Below are positions 1 through 8,071 of a stretch of DNA of 64,000 nt, piece by piece. The stretch is taken from the NCBI GenBank assembly GCA_024233005.1, contig JACKQE010000006.1:1-64000 (forward strand), read 5' to 3'. The stretch's first letter is position 1, and the number at the start of each line of letters is the position of its first letter. The notes below the pieces were generated by a model. The model did no database searches, was not told the DNA's origin, and worked only from the letters and a program-made list of their open reading frames with translations. The position numbers were made by a program, and so were the translations under genes. The stretch is from Akkermansiaceae bacterium (GTDB lineage: Bacteria > Verrucomicrobiota > Verrucomicrobiia > Verrucomicrobiales > DEV007).

Positions 1-489
1 GCCGCCCGGGCCGACCTCAAGGAAATCGTCCAGGAAACCGGCCAATTGGAAGTTCCCAAACTGGAACGCTACCTCGCGGTATTGCTCTCCGTCACCTATG
101 TGGCCCCGCTCATCGGCCTCCTCGGGACCATCCTCGGCCTGATCGACACCTTCGTCCAGATCACCGCCTCCGGGGGCTACACCACCGCCACGGAGATTTC
201 CAAAGGCGTTTACGCCAGCCTCATTTCCTCCGCCGCCGGCCTCATGGTCGCCATCCCGGCCTACGTCCTCTATGCCTTTCTCCGCGCCTTCGCCAAGTCC
301 CTCATGCACGACATGGAGCGCGCCGGCATCGAAATCGTGAATGTCATCTGCGACCTTCGCGAGGAACGTTCTTCCATCATCCCCATGCCCATCGGCCCCG
401 CGAAGCCCGCCGCCGCTCCCGCCGCTCCGGAGGAGCACTCGGCGGCCGAAGACGGCTCCCCGGACTCGGCCCAGGAAGCCACTGTTTGA
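1..489 (+). CDS. exbB: ExbB/TolQ/MotA-family proton channel protein, C-terminal part
   Basis: The frame is open from the first base, so the 5' end lies outside the window. The visible 162 codons carry the family's last two membrane segments: the stretch around VAPLIGLLGTILGLIDTF and the one around SLISSAAGLMVAIPAYVLY. A charged helix and a Pro/Ala-rich cytoplasmic tail follow. In known systems this subunit forms the proton channel with ExbD and energises an outer-membrane-linked transducer. An exbD gene starts 4 bases after the stop, which supports ExbB rather than MotA. TolQ is the main alternative, but no tolA, tolB or pal is visible here. Confidence 0.9.
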   Translation, partial: AARADLKEIVQETGQLEVPKLERYLAVLLSVTYVAPLIGLLGTILGLIDTFVQITASGGYTTATEISKGVYASLISSAAGLMVAIPAYVLYAFLRAFAKSLMHDMERAGIEIVNVICDLREERSSIIPMPIGPAKPAAAPAAPEEHSAAEDGSPDSAQEATV

Positions 490-493
490 GGCC

Positions 494-901
494 GTGAAAC
501 TGGAATCCACCCTGCCCGCCCGCACCGGGCCGCTCTATGTGGCGCCCACGCTGGATGTCCTGCTCCTCTTGCTGATCTTTTTCCTCCTCGGCTCGGGATT
601 CGTCCTCCGCTCCGGAGTCGCCGTCCAGCTTCCCGTTCTCCAGTCCACCCTGCCTCCGGTTTCCCGGTCCCACCTCCTCACCATCTCTCCCGGTGACACC
701 CCCCGGCTGTATCTGAACGAGTCCCCGGTGACCCTGGAGGAACTCCCCGACCGGCTCGGCAAGCCCGACGAGAGGATCCGTCAGGTCATCGTCCTCGCCG
801 ACCGGAGCACCCCCTTCGGCCTCGTCTCTCAGGTCACCAACGTCGCCCTCCGAGCCGGTTTCCAGATCGTCCACGCCACCGCCGGGGAAGAACGGAATTG
901 A
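494..901 (+). CDS. exbD: ExbD/TolR-family biopolymer transport protein
   Basis: The 135-residue product has the ExbD layout: a short cytoplasmic N-terminus, one membrane helix at about residues 20-40 (LDVLLLLLIFFLLGSGFVLR) and a periplasmic domain. Asp21 at the start of the helix matches the conserved proton-pathway aspartate of the family. I chose the GTG start because it lies just after the exbB stop and leaves a family-typical length. Longer in-frame starts overlap exbB and would add a low-complexity N-terminus. It is translationally close to exbB, so the two are probably one operon. Confidence 0.9.
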   Translation: MKLESTLPARTGPLYVAPTLDVLLLLLIFFLLGSGFVLRSGVAVQLPVLQSTLPPVSRSHLLTISPGDTPRLYLNESPVTLEELPDRLGKPDERIRQVIVLADRSTPFGLVSQVTNVALRAGFQIVHATAGEERN

Positions 902-940
902 AATTCGCCCTTTTCCGGTCCATGCTGGAAGCACCCAGCC

Positions 941-1429
941 ATGGATGAACTCTCCCAGGCAAAGGACCAGACCATCTTCCGTTGGACCCTCGGACCCAAA
1001 GGCAGCGGACTGCTCGGTTTGTTTCTTTTGACGTCTTTCGTGATCCACGTGGCGGGTTTCTACCTGTTCCAGGTGGTTTACCCGACCCCGACCCGGGTCG
1101 ATCCCGTGCCCGTCAGCGTCACCCTCGTCACCCCGGGCAGTCCCGGCCTGATCACATTTTTCCAGCAGATCGAGGACCGGCGGGTCCACCTCCGTCCCGC
1201 CTCCGCCACGGTGGCTCCATTGGTCAAATTGAGCGACCACAGTGCCCGCTTCCGCCCGTCCTTCCTCGACCGTGGCGTCGAGTGGATCCCCCTGCCCCGC
1301 CAGGCCACCACCGCCCCGTCGCCGGAGCTGCCCCCGCTGTTCTCCGGCATGCTCGACGCGCCCGCCGTCCCCGGCGACGCCCCCACCCAGCTTTCCCCGG
1401 CTCCCGCTCCTCCTCCCCCGGTGCCATGA
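941..1429 (+). CDS. TonB-like single-pass periplasmic protein lacking a recognisable TonB C-domain
   Basis: The 162-residue protein has a cytoplasmic N-terminus, one hydrophobic helix at about residues 24-48 (around LLGLFLLTSFVIHVAGFYLF) and a periplasmic part ending in a Pro/Ala-rich tail (PAPAPPPPVP). Position after exbB-exbD and the N-terminal helix suggest an energy transducer. However, I see no TonB C-terminal beta domain, and the protein is shorter than usual TonB. It may be a truncated or specialised partner of ExbB-ExbD. Its stop overlaps the start of the next gene (ATGA), so translation is probably coupled. Confidence 0.6.
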   Translation: MDELSQAKDQTIFRWTLGPKGSGLLGLFLLTSFVIHVAGFYLFQVVYPTPTRVDPVPVSVTLVTPGSPGLITFFQQIEDRRVHLRPASATVAPLVKLSDHSARFRPSFLDRGVEWIPLPRQATTAPSPELPPLFSGMLDAPAVPGDAPTQLSPAPAPPPPVP

Positions 1430-1665
1430 TCCGTGTCAGCCTCGGCATTCTCGTCATCGTCTACCTCACGTTTCTCCTGGGGACACTGGCCGTCGTCTGG
1501 TTTGTCGCGGAATTCCTCCGCATTGGACGGGAACGCCAACGACGCCAGCATTTCGTCATCTGCGGTCTTTGCGACCACATTTACGAGGACGTCAGCGAGG
1601 AGCGTCTCCCTCCCTGCCCGCGCTGCGGCGCGCTCAATGAACGCAGCCGGGTCCGGGAGATCTGA
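1426..1665 (+). CDS. Small membrane protein with a C-terminal zinc ribbon
   Basis: This 79-residue protein has one strong N-terminal membrane helix (about residues 4-28). A basic linker follows (RIGRERQRRQ), then two cysteine pairs, CGLC and CPRC, separated by about 17 residues. That spacing is typical of a rubredoxin-like or zinc-ribbon fold on the cytoplasmic side. The ATG overlaps the previous stop codon, placing it in the exbB-exbD operon. I do not recognise a named family. A metal-binding accessory role is inferred from the cysteines only. Confidence 0.65.
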   Translation: MIRVSLGILVIVYLTFLLGTLAVVWFVAEFLRIGRERQRRQHFVICGLCDHIYEDVSEERLPPCPRCGALNERSRVREI

Positions 1666-1676
1666 CCGTTCTGCCC

Positions 1677-1698
1677 CCTCCCCAGACCACCGGGGAGG
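1677..1698 (+). terminator. GC-rich hairpin after the exbB-exbD operon
   Basis: CCTCCCC and GGGGAGG form a 7-bp stem with an 8-base loop, 11 bases after the last stop codon of the operon. There is no T-run behind it, so intrinsic termination is uncertain. Confidence 0.3.
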
Positions 1699-1800
1699 CA
1701 AAGTCTCTGCAATTCCCCACTTGCGCGGAGGCAGAGTCTGACGCACTGTGGCCGTTCTTCAGTGATGGTCAGGGAACGCACTCCGCTCTCGGCCCCGCTG

Positions 1801-1877
<77 letters not shown>

Positions 1878-1879
1878 CT

Positions 1880-2485
1880 TTCCTTGTTCCGGAAGTTGGG
1901 TGCGTTGGCACCAAGGGATCTTTGGCGCCGCTTCGGTCTGCTTGGCGTCCAGGTGCCGTCAGAAGGCCACTTCTTGCGCCAAGCAACGGCGTCGGGATCG
2001 CCGAGGAAGCGTTTCCCCGGGCAGGTGAAGGCGGCATCCGGCCGGGGCTGGAGTTCGGCAGCCATGGTGGCCAGGTCATCCGGAGGGAGGACATTGTCGC
2101 CGTCCACGAAGAGCAGGAGTGGTGCGGTGCTGCGGTCGAAGCCAGCCATGCGGGCGGCGTTCATGCCGACGTTCTCCAGGAGGGCCAGGATCTGAAGTCC
2201 TCGATCGGCGAAGGCTCGGGCCACCGGGAGGCTGTCATCGGTGCTGGCGTCGTCCACGTAGAGGATCTCGTCGGGCGTGACGGTCTGGGCGAAGACGGAC
2301 GCAAGGCATTCCCCTAGGAAGGCAGCGCCGTTGTGGCCGATGATGATGATGGCAACCGGGACGCGGCTGCCAGTTCGGAACGGGGCAATGGTGGAAGCAG
2401 CGTCTCCGGGATTCTGGGGAGGTGCGGGGCGCATCGCGGGGAGAGGTCGATGGCCGGAGCGGCGCTTTTCTAGGAAGCGGTTCAT
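1880..2485 (-). pseudogene. Truncated family 2 glycosyltransferase
   Basis: The first about 170 codons read as a good GT-A nucleotide-sugar binding half: a beta strand around VAIIIIGHN, then YVDDASTDDS, NVGMNAARMAG and the divalent-metal motif FVDGDN. Homology then stops. The frame passes through low-quality sequence and into the antisense of the neighbouring tRNA-Pro, giving a nonsense tail before a stop near 1769. The acceptor-binding half normally present in GT2 enzymes is missing. I read it as a gene cut at its 3' end by rearrangement next to the tRNA. Confidence 0.7.
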
Positions 2486-2695
2486 GGGTTGCCCCTTGTG
2501 GGGAAGTCAACTCGGATTCGTTCGAAGGCCTCGATACGGGTGACTCCGGTTCCCTCGGGCTGGAGAGTTTCCTTGACGCACAAGTTCGAGTCTCGGTACA
2601 GTCCCAGCGTGCTGCGGCTCGATTGGAGCGGAAAATCTGTTCAACTCTGTCCGGCTGAATCGAAAAATGCAGTATCTATACTGTTCTCTGAAAAT

Positions 2696-2965
2696 ATGAA
2701 TGATGACTGGGAGAAAGCATGTTGGACGCTGGCGGACTCGGCCTAGGCTTTTGGGGCGGAATTCCGCAACTGGCGTGCCTGGAAACAAGCCAGGTTCGAC
2801 GCCGTCGTAGAACGATACGTCGCCGAAATTCGTCTGATCGAAGATCCTAAAGATTCGACTGGTTGCAATGCAACGGGCGGGGTGCCTCCCTTAGCCCAAA
2901 CAATTCATGAGATTCGTTTCATAGGTTATGGCCAGAGGATGCGCCCACCCTGCGCAACACAGTAA
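2696..2965 (+). pseudogene. Small unknown gene interrupted by an in-frame TAG
   Basis: From an ATG the frame reads MNDDWEKACWTLADSA, meets TAG at 2744-2746, then continues in frame for about 72 protein-like codons (AEFRNWRAWKQARFDAVVER and a YVAEIRLIEDP segment) to TAA. The two halves look like one amphipathic, tryptophan-rich helical protein broken by a point mutation. I do not recognise the family. The base composition is lower in GC than the chromosome on either side. Suppression of the amber codon cannot be excluded. Confidence 0.4.
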
Positions 2966-3250
2966 TTGACGGTGTCATCGCCCACAACCTTATCCTCTTT
3001 CATTCACGAAGCCACAAAGACAGATTGCCGCTCGCCGACGGAAATAGCTGTCTATGATCACTTAATGAAGTCGTTTAAAGCATTGAATCGAACAGATGCA
3101 CCGCGCAGGACGCCAAAGACCAACTCAAGGCGCCAGGTTATCTTAACGGCATATCAGGCGATCCAGACCCATCTGAAACCAGCAAAACACTGAAGTCTCA
3201 TTAGCAACGAGTAAAGCCTCCTCATTATACTGAAAAGTGGCTGTGGACGC

Positions 3251-4048
3251 TCACTCGGGAATCAAATCCCGCTCGATGCGCAGGCGGAACGGTCGGCTGG
3301 TGCGGCGGTCATTGGTGTCGTCGTAATCGTAAGCGTCGGCCTCGATCGGGGCCAGGGTAGCGGTGACGGTGAGATCGAGCGTCGTTGGGCGGTGCCGTAG
3401 GGGGCCCAGATCACGGCCTTCACCGTGGGCAGGAGGATTGCCAATAGCAGGGCGGTCCAGCGCCGCCATCGGTCGCGATCTGGACATGAATCCCGGAGAC
3501 GGTGCCGATGGGAGAGGATCCCTCTGACCGGTAGGTGAAGGAGGCCACGGCGAGGCCTCCTCCGCTGCGGGTGAGCAGCAGGTCGTAGATCGCGGTCAGC
3601 CCGTGGGCGCCGTCCGCCAAGGTCAGGAATACCAACCTGGCTCGGTGACGGGTAGGCTGGGCACCACACGGTCGATGTCGCCCAGAGGATAGTCGCGGGA
3701 TTTCCGGGGCGAGGGACACCATCAGCAGCCGCGCTGGCGACAAACTCCGCGTCTCACTGGATCTCTGCCGTGGCACTGCCATCAACGTTGGGTGTCTCGA
3801 TCCGGGTGAAACGGGCCCCTCGGTGGAATGCCGGAAAGGCGACCGGTGTCGGAAAGGGTGGTCCCTGGGGAGACTGGTGCCAGTCCAGAGGTTGGAATTT
3901 GGTGCACGGGATCGTTAGGCCGAAGGCTGACCGAAGGAATCTCCAACGAGAGTCGCGTGACGTCAAGGACGGGGCCCGCATGAGGCCGGGGCGTGTCAAA
4001 AAAGGAGGAGGCAAGAGGTCCTTTCGAATCTGTAGCCAAATTTTTCAT
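3251..4048 (-). pseudogene. Decayed gene relic with frameshifts
   Basis: An ATG start reading MKNLATDSKG lies inside a repeat shared with another relic near 7.7 kb. Downstream, protein-like stretches occur in different frames: ARFTRIETPNVDGSATAEIQ, then LVFLTLADGAHGLTAIYDLL with SGGGLAVASFTYRSEG, then TLAPIEADAYDYDD with RPFRLRIERDLIPE before a stop. That pattern fits one exported or beta-rich protein gene carrying at least two frameshifts and a stop. No family is recognised. The exact ends are uncertain. Confidence 0.35.
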
Positions 4049-4110
4049 GGACGCCAAGCTGATTCAGTGAAATCATCGCGGCTTGAAATACTGGAAATCA
4101 TGTGACTTTG
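4024..4110. repeat. 87-bp direct repeat, copy 1
   Basis: This segment aligns without gaps to the segment starting at 7699, with 72 of 87 positions identical by my count. The perfectly kept cores are TTTTTCATGGACGCC, GTGAAATCATCGCGGCT and ATGTGACTTTG. It covers the presumed start codon and upstream region of the minus-strand relic. The two copies bracket about 3.6 kb that holds five + strand genes. Confidence 0.85.
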
Positions 4111-4212
4111 CAAATTGGATCGCAAAACGGACGCATGCAACGCCTCGAAGGGCAGCAGTAGTGTCATCGACCTTTCCCTCTCGCCTGATCCGTGACGTTC
4201 GACAGAAATTGA

Positions 4213-4962
4213 ATGCGCATCATCACACCAAATAAGATTGTCCTCGGTGGATGCCTATTGGCTTTCGGAGCCTCATTTTTAAATACGGGATTTTTGCTCT
4301 CGGTTGGAACCTCCGTGAGTCATCTTACAGGCGATATTGCGCGAATTGGTTCTGGTCTCTCGCACATCAACAATGCCGATGGGCAATTCCTCGCTAAAGT
4401 GAGCATAGCCACTTTGGGATTCATTACTGGGGCGACGGTTTCCGGCTTTTTGCTGCACCACCCCACGCTGGAACTTACGAGACCCTATGGTAGGACTCTG
4501 AGCGCACTTGGCCTTTTCCTTATTGTCGCCCACCTCATACATACGAAGCACCCATTGCTATCGATCGGGATCGCGAGTGCAGTTTGTGGAGCTCAGAACG
4601 CATTGGCGAACCGCTACCGGGGCGTAGTCCTCCGAACCACTCATTTGACTGGTCTTTTTACCGACTTCGGTATTCATCTTGGAATGAGGCTTCGAGGGCA
4701 TGACATCAAGGCCTGGAAACTTCTGATCCCTGTCTGGATTACGTTGTCATTTCTGAGTGGTGCCGCAGCGAATACCTACCTTCTCATGATGGGTCGATCC
4801 GATTGGTTGCTGCTGGCTGGCGTAGGGTATATTTCGGCGGGCATCATCTGGAGCATCTATAAGAGAACCGGAGTCGAACAAGTCGGAGCTGGACAACCCG
4901 CTACCCGAACCGAGTTGGATTCGGAGCGTAGCGACAAACCTCAACCAGAATCGGAGAGGTAA
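4213..4962 (+). CDS. YoaK/DUF1275-family membrane protein
   Basis: The 249-residue product has about six hydrophobic segments and the hallmarks of DUF1275 proteins: an N-terminal stretch FLNTGFLLSVGTSVSHLTGD and a central CGAQNALANRYRG followed by TTHLTGLFTDFG. Family members are small inner-membrane proteins of unknown transport or sensing role. The last 30 residues (after ARTGVEQ-type sequence near the end) run into a repeated 16-bp element and look like read-through of intergenic repeat. The gene is AT-richer than the chromosomal core, which suggests acquisition. Confidence 0.85.
   Translation: MRIITPNKIVLGGCLLAFGASFLNTGFLLSVGTSVSHLTGDIARIGSGLSHINNADGQFLAKVSIATLGFITGATVSGFLLHHPTLELTRPYGRTLSALGLFLIVAHLIHTKHPLLSIGIASAVCGAQNALANRYRGVVLRTTHLTGLFTDFGIHLGMRLRGHDIKAWKLLIPVWITLSFLSGAAANTYLLMMGRSDWLLLAGVGYISAGIIWSIYKRTGVEQVGAGQPATRTELDSERSDKPQPESER
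4912..4927 (+). repeat. 16-bp repeat GAGTTGGATTCGGAGC, copy 1
   Basis: The same 16-mer recurs exactly at 7449-7464. Both copies lie in the last codons of a + strand gene but in different reading frames, so the conservation is at the DNA level. A loosely similar CAACCA-containing segment follows in both places. Confidence 0.7.
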
Positions 4963-5014
4963 TCCCGGTAACTGGGGCAAGTCATTCAACTTTAATCGCT
5001 TCTACGTCTCTCCT

Positions 5015-5653
5015 ATGGACGAAACCGTCGAATGCACTTCTTGTCCATGCGCCGCACGCGAGAAGGACACACGCAGCGGTCGGCGCTTGGAGTTATTCAC
5101 GCTCGGCTGGAACGTCACCGAAGCAGCCCTCTCCATCACGGCGGGCGTCTTTGCCGGTAGCATCGCGCTCGTTGGTTTCGGAGCGGATTCCGTCATCGAA
5201 AGTCTATCCAGTCTCGTCCTGCTCTGGCGTCTCCAGTCACACGAGGCGGACGAGAGCCGCGAGCGTTTGGCCCTTCGGCTTGTCGGCGCCTGCTTCCTTA
5301 TTCTCGCGGCTTACGTTGCGTTCGACGCAGCCCATTCGCTTTTCCGCCGTGAGTTGCCTGACGCCAGCTTTATCGGCATCGGCCTTGCCGTCGTCTCGCT
5401 TATCATCATGCCGGTGCTCGCCGGCGCCAAGCGTCGCGTGGCCGCACGACTCGACAGCGCGGCACTCGCGGCCGATTCCCGCCAGACCGACCTTTGCGCA
5501 TACTTGTCCGCCATCTTACTCGGCGGCCTCGCCCTCAACGCGGCTTTTGGTTGGTGGTGGGCTGACCCCGTGGCGGCACTTATCATGGTGCCCATCATCC
5601 TACGCGAGGGCACGCAGGCATTGCGCGGAAAGATATGCGATGACTGCCACTAA
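5015..5653 (+). CDS. Short cation-efflux (CDF)-like transporter
   Basis: The 212-residue protein has about five membrane helices and resembles the membrane half of cation diffusion facilitators. After a cysteine-bearing N-terminus (ECTSCPCA) come GAGVFAGSIAL-like sequence and GFGADSVIESLSSLVLLWR, where acidic residues in helix 2 would bind metal. A second acidic site appears as LDSAALAADSRQTDLCAYLS. It ends after the last helix with KICDDCH and lacks the usual cytoplasmic C-domain. Family practice predicts divalent metal export by proton exchange. Substrate is unknown. Confidence 0.8.
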   Translation: MDETVECTSCPCAAREKDTRSGRRLELFTLGWNVTEAALSITAGVFAGSIALVGFGADSVIESLSSLVLLWRLQSHEADESRERLALRLVGACFLILAAYVAFDAAHSLFRRELPDASFIGIGLAVVSLIIMPVLAGAKRRVAARLDSAALAADSRQTDLCAYLSAILLGGLALNAAFGWWWADPVAALIMVPIILREGTQALRGKICDDCH

Positions 5654-5669
5654 TTCAACCGAAGCGCCG

Positions 5670-5773
5670 AACCATGCACTGCAGCGAACTGCTACGCACG
5701 TCACGGCACCTGCGTCCGACCTCCGCCTTTCCCCCACCCCTCAGAGGCCGCGCCGTGCTCCGCGGTCGCTGAG
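5670..5773. repeat. Intergenic element with the NHALQRTA-encoding core
   Basis: The element starts 17 bases after the transporter stop. Its first 22 bases (AACCATGCACTGCAGCGAAC and the next two) match 7483-7504 at 20 of 22 positions. One frame translates to PNHALQRTA, a string I recall from many verrucomicrobial intergenic annotations (memory, unverified). Its ends are imperfectly inverted: CTGCAGCGAACTGC at 5679-5692 versus GCGGTCGCTGAG at 5762-5773, so a long foldback is possible. The next gene starts 23 bases later. Confidence 0.65.
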
Positions 5774-5796
5774 CTTGTTCTTGTTCGCTTGGAAAT

Positions 5797-6525
5797 ATGC
5801 TCGCCAATATCGCGCTACCATCCTTTCTGCCCCACAGCATCGCAACGCTGATCGGGATTTTCGCGATTGCGGCCATCGAAGGCTGGTTCCTGATGCGTGG
5901 TCTGCGTCTGGGCTATGCCGAATCATACCGGCACGCCTTGAACGCGAATTGGAAGTCTACCATTGTTGGCATACCGCTCGCATGGCTTCTTTGGATCGCC
6001 GGACTGATTCCGGTTTCGATGGGATTGACTGCGCTCGGATTCAAGCCCCACCCAGCCGTTGTTTCGACCACCATGCAGACCGTGTTTTTCAGCGGGATGA
6101 TGCCTACTGAATGGATGAACGTGGGCAGCGCGGCGGCTTGGCTGGTGATGTTGATTCCGTTTTGGATGGGCTCGGTATGGATTGAACGACGCACGTTGCT
6201 GAAGAGGCTCCCCGATGGTGAGCCATCGAAGATTTCCAGCGCCATTGTGCGCGGCAACTTGGCGAGTTACGGCCTGTTCCTGCTCCTCGGAGCCATTCAA
6301 CTCTCCACTGCCATCGCTGATCTTCCGGGCCAGAGGGAACGTTTTAAGGAAATCCGAGAGCGTCAAGAGCGCGCCAAACAACAACGAGGTGCCCTTCTGC
6401 CACGGCGGTGGACAGCCGATTGCCCAATCGCGTCCAAGGCTTCCCTTGGCTACGACCCTTCACCCGGTTTCGCGTCTGCGATCCCGGTAGCGGACACCAC
6501 CCCTTGGACGTGGGCTTTGGAATGA
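5797..6525 (+). CDS. Polytopic membrane protein of unknown function
   Basis: The 242-residue product has about five predicted membrane helices, including IATLIGIFAIAAIEGWFLM, STIVGIPLAWLLWIAGLIPV and AWLVMLIPFWMGSVWIE. A charged helix follows (RERFKEIRERQERAKQQR). The last about 40 residues look like translated non-coding or repeat sequence. I do not recognise the family. Its start lies just after the repeated element, the arrangement expected of a gene cassette, and its stop overlaps the next ATG. Confidence 0.7.
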   Translation: MLANIALPSFLPHSIATLIGIFAIAAIEGWFLMRGLRLGYAESYRHALNANWKSTIVGIPLAWLLWIAGLIPVSMGLTALGFKPHPAVVSTTMQTVFFSGMMPTEWMNVGSAAAWLVMLIPFWMGSVWIERRTLLKRLPDGEPSKISSAIVRGNLASYGLFLLLGAIQLSTAIADLPGQRERFKEIRERQERAKQQRGALLPRRWTADCPIASKASLGYDPSPGFASAIPVADTTPWTWALE

Positions 6526-6977
6526 AACGCCGCCGCCAGTTCCTTATCGGTTCCTTCTTAGGGGTCGGATTGGTCGCTTGGATCGCGTTTTACCTGCTTC
6601 AGGGAATGCGATTTAGTCCCTCGCAGAGGAAATCAGCACGTGCATTGGCGATAGTCTGCTCCTTTTATGCCTCGGAACATGATGGGCGATATCCCGACAC
6701 GAAAGATCAACTGGCTGCCGGGTGGGGAAATGAACTCGACATTCTCTGGAATCCGGGAGGCGGGGTTGAATACGGATTGAGGCCCGGTTTGACGGCTTCT
6801 TCACCTCCCCATTCCATTGTGATTTATAGCCTGACACCAGTGCGATATCGGCAACACTATGTCGTCCGTCTCGATGGCTTCGGAGATTTTGTAGACTGGA
6901 ACACCCTAGCCGGAGAGATCAATCCCACAGGACGTCAACCAGGCCCTGGAGCGGATCCGTCGCCGGCGGAGCGTTGA
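6522..6977 (+). CDS. Anchored periplasmic protein, pilin-like small domain
   Basis: The ATG overlaps the previous stop (ATGA). The 151-residue product has a basic N-terminus (MKRRR), one membrane helix at about residues 8-27, and an outside domain. The domain contains ALAIVCSFYASEHDGRYPDT, a pattern common in small type II secretion-like (H-X9-DG) proteins of Planctomycetes and Verrucomicrobia, and it ends in VVRLDGFGDFVDWN. No prepilin peptidase site is clear, so I leave the function open. Confidence 0.6.
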   Translation: MKRRRQFLIGSFLGVGLVAWIAFYLLQGMRFSPSQRKSARALAIVCSFYASEHDGRYPDTKDQLAAGWGNELDILWNPGGGVEYGLRPGLTASSPPHSIVIYSLTPVRYRQHYVVRLDGFGDFVDWNTLAGEINPTGRQPGPGADPSPAER

Positions 6978-7068
6978 CTGTATCTTGCCGGACCGCTAGT
7001 CTGTGGTGACGGTGACTCGCGCGCGCCTTGTGATGTGCGTTTTTATCGAAATCGTTAGCCCTGCTGAA

Positions 7069-7476
7069 ATGAAGACACTCTGCACCGCAATCTTGGCCGG
7101 CATTGTCTCCCTCTGGGCAACCAGCCACTTCGCCAAAGGAGCGTTTCGCGTCGACACTCGGTATTTTCGCATGAGTTATGGATTAGAAACTGGATCTGTC
7201 TTTTTGAATGTGATCATTCACAAGGAGCTTCCCCTAACAGTTCCGGAGTTTGCCTTGGCTTACTCCAGGAACTTAGACTTGAATCTGAATCCTTCTGAAG
7301 TCGTTTCGGCTGAACCACGCGTGCCCACCCTTTTTCAGACGATCCAGGGGCATCAAAATTGGTTTTACAATTCAAATCCCTTTAGTGCGCGCATTTACCT
7401 GGCATTGCCATTTTGGATCATCAGCGTTACAGCCGTGGCCCTTTCACTGAGTTGGATTCGGAGCCCCAGAACCTGA
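7069..7476 (+). CDS. Small membrane protein of unknown function
   Basis: I start at ATG 7069, which gives a 135-residue protein with an N-terminal hydrophobic segment (MKTLCTAILAGIVSLWATSH), a polar middle and a C-terminal membrane helix (IYLALPFWIISVTAVALSLS). A longer in-frame start 66 bases upstream adds an unlikely N-terminus. It belongs to the same run of small + strand genes. Its last codons contain the second copy of the 16-bp repeat, and the NHALQRTA-type repeat begins 6 bases after the stop. Confidence 0.55.
   Translation: MKTLCTAILAGIVSLWATSHFAKGAFRVDTRYFRMSYGLETGSVFLNVIIHKELPLTVPEFALAYSRNLDLNLNPSEVVSAEPRVPTLFQTIQGHQNWFYNSNPFSARIYLALPFWIISVTAVALSLSWIRSPRT
7449..7464 (+). repeat. 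16-bp repeat GAGTTGGATTCGGAGC, copy 2
   Basis: This is an exact copy of the 16-mer at 4912-4927, again at the end of a gene but read in another frame. It is followed 18 bases later by the 22-bp core of the NHALQRTA-type element. Confidence 0.7.
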
Positions 7477-7482
7477 GGCATC

Positions 7483-7504
7483 AACCACGCACGGCAGCGA
7501 ACTG
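7483..7504. repeat. 22-bp core of the NHALQRTA-type element, copy 2
   Basis: 20 of 22 positions match the core at 5670-5691. Beyond the core the two copies diverge, so this copy is either partial or decayed. Confidence 0.65.
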
Positions 7505-7723
7505 GCGGCAGTCGGTCTTCTCCAAGGTGAGGGCGCGGCCAGGTGACGCTGTTGAGATGGCTCCCTGGCGTGCCCTGAGTGGTGTCGCGATGGACCGGGC
7601 CGCCGTGAACGAAAACCGTCCAGTGGACGACCACCGTCTCGCAGTCGCGGAGGCGGCTAGCAAATACGCCTGAGGAGGGGGAGGGAGTGGGAATGTTCTC
7701 GAATCTGGGGCCAAGTTTTTCAT
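7505..7723 (-). pseudogene. Second relic start related to the 3.3-4.0 kb relic
   Basis: From an ATG inside the 87-bp repeat the frame reads MKNLAPDSRTF, parallel to MKNLATDSKG in the other copy. Upstream sequence is also conserved. Beyond the first about ten codons I find no similarity and no recognisable protein. It is either a stub of a duplicated gene or simply part of a repeat. Confidence 0.25.
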
Positions 7724-7785
7724 GGACGCCCCACTGACTTTGTGAAATCATCGCGGCTAGAATTACCGAAAACGATGTGACTTTG
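7699..7785. repeat. 87-bp direct repeat, copy 2
   Basis: Same orientation and length as the copy starting at 4024, with no gaps in the alignment. See that entry for the shared cores. It closes the 3.6-kb block on the right. Confidence 0.85.
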
Positions 7786-7965
7786 TACTTTGAATCTTAC
7801 TCCTCCGTGACGGCCCTATCCACACAGCGTCAATACTAAAGACATACAAAGCTGCCATTCATCTGGGGTGATCGCACACCAGGTTTGTGTAGCATATCCA
7901 CGCCGGGCGGCGGGTGTCAAAGATCGCGAACAGGGTCTGAAAAGCTGGCGAAGCGGTGATAGGGC

Positions 7966-7994
7966 TTGACGCTCTTCCAAACAACACCTAAACT
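7966..7994 (+). promoter_or_regulatory. Candidate sigma-70-type promoter
   Basis: TTGACG and TAAACT are separated by 17 bases, 5/6 and 4/6 matches to the consensus. It points at the short open frame beginning at 8072. It is a sequence match only. Confidence 0.4.
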
Positions 7995-8071
7995 ACATTT
8001 GATTCAGCCTAGCACTGAAGAGATCTTGATCGGAAGCCGGTGACAGAACTTTTGCACAATTTACCTGAGAC

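Noticed and set aside
3914..3920. GTTAGGC, and GTTAGCC near 7053, as integron core sites
   Set aside because: Seven-base matches are expected by chance, they have no paired inverse core at attC distance, and the first lies inside a relic gene.
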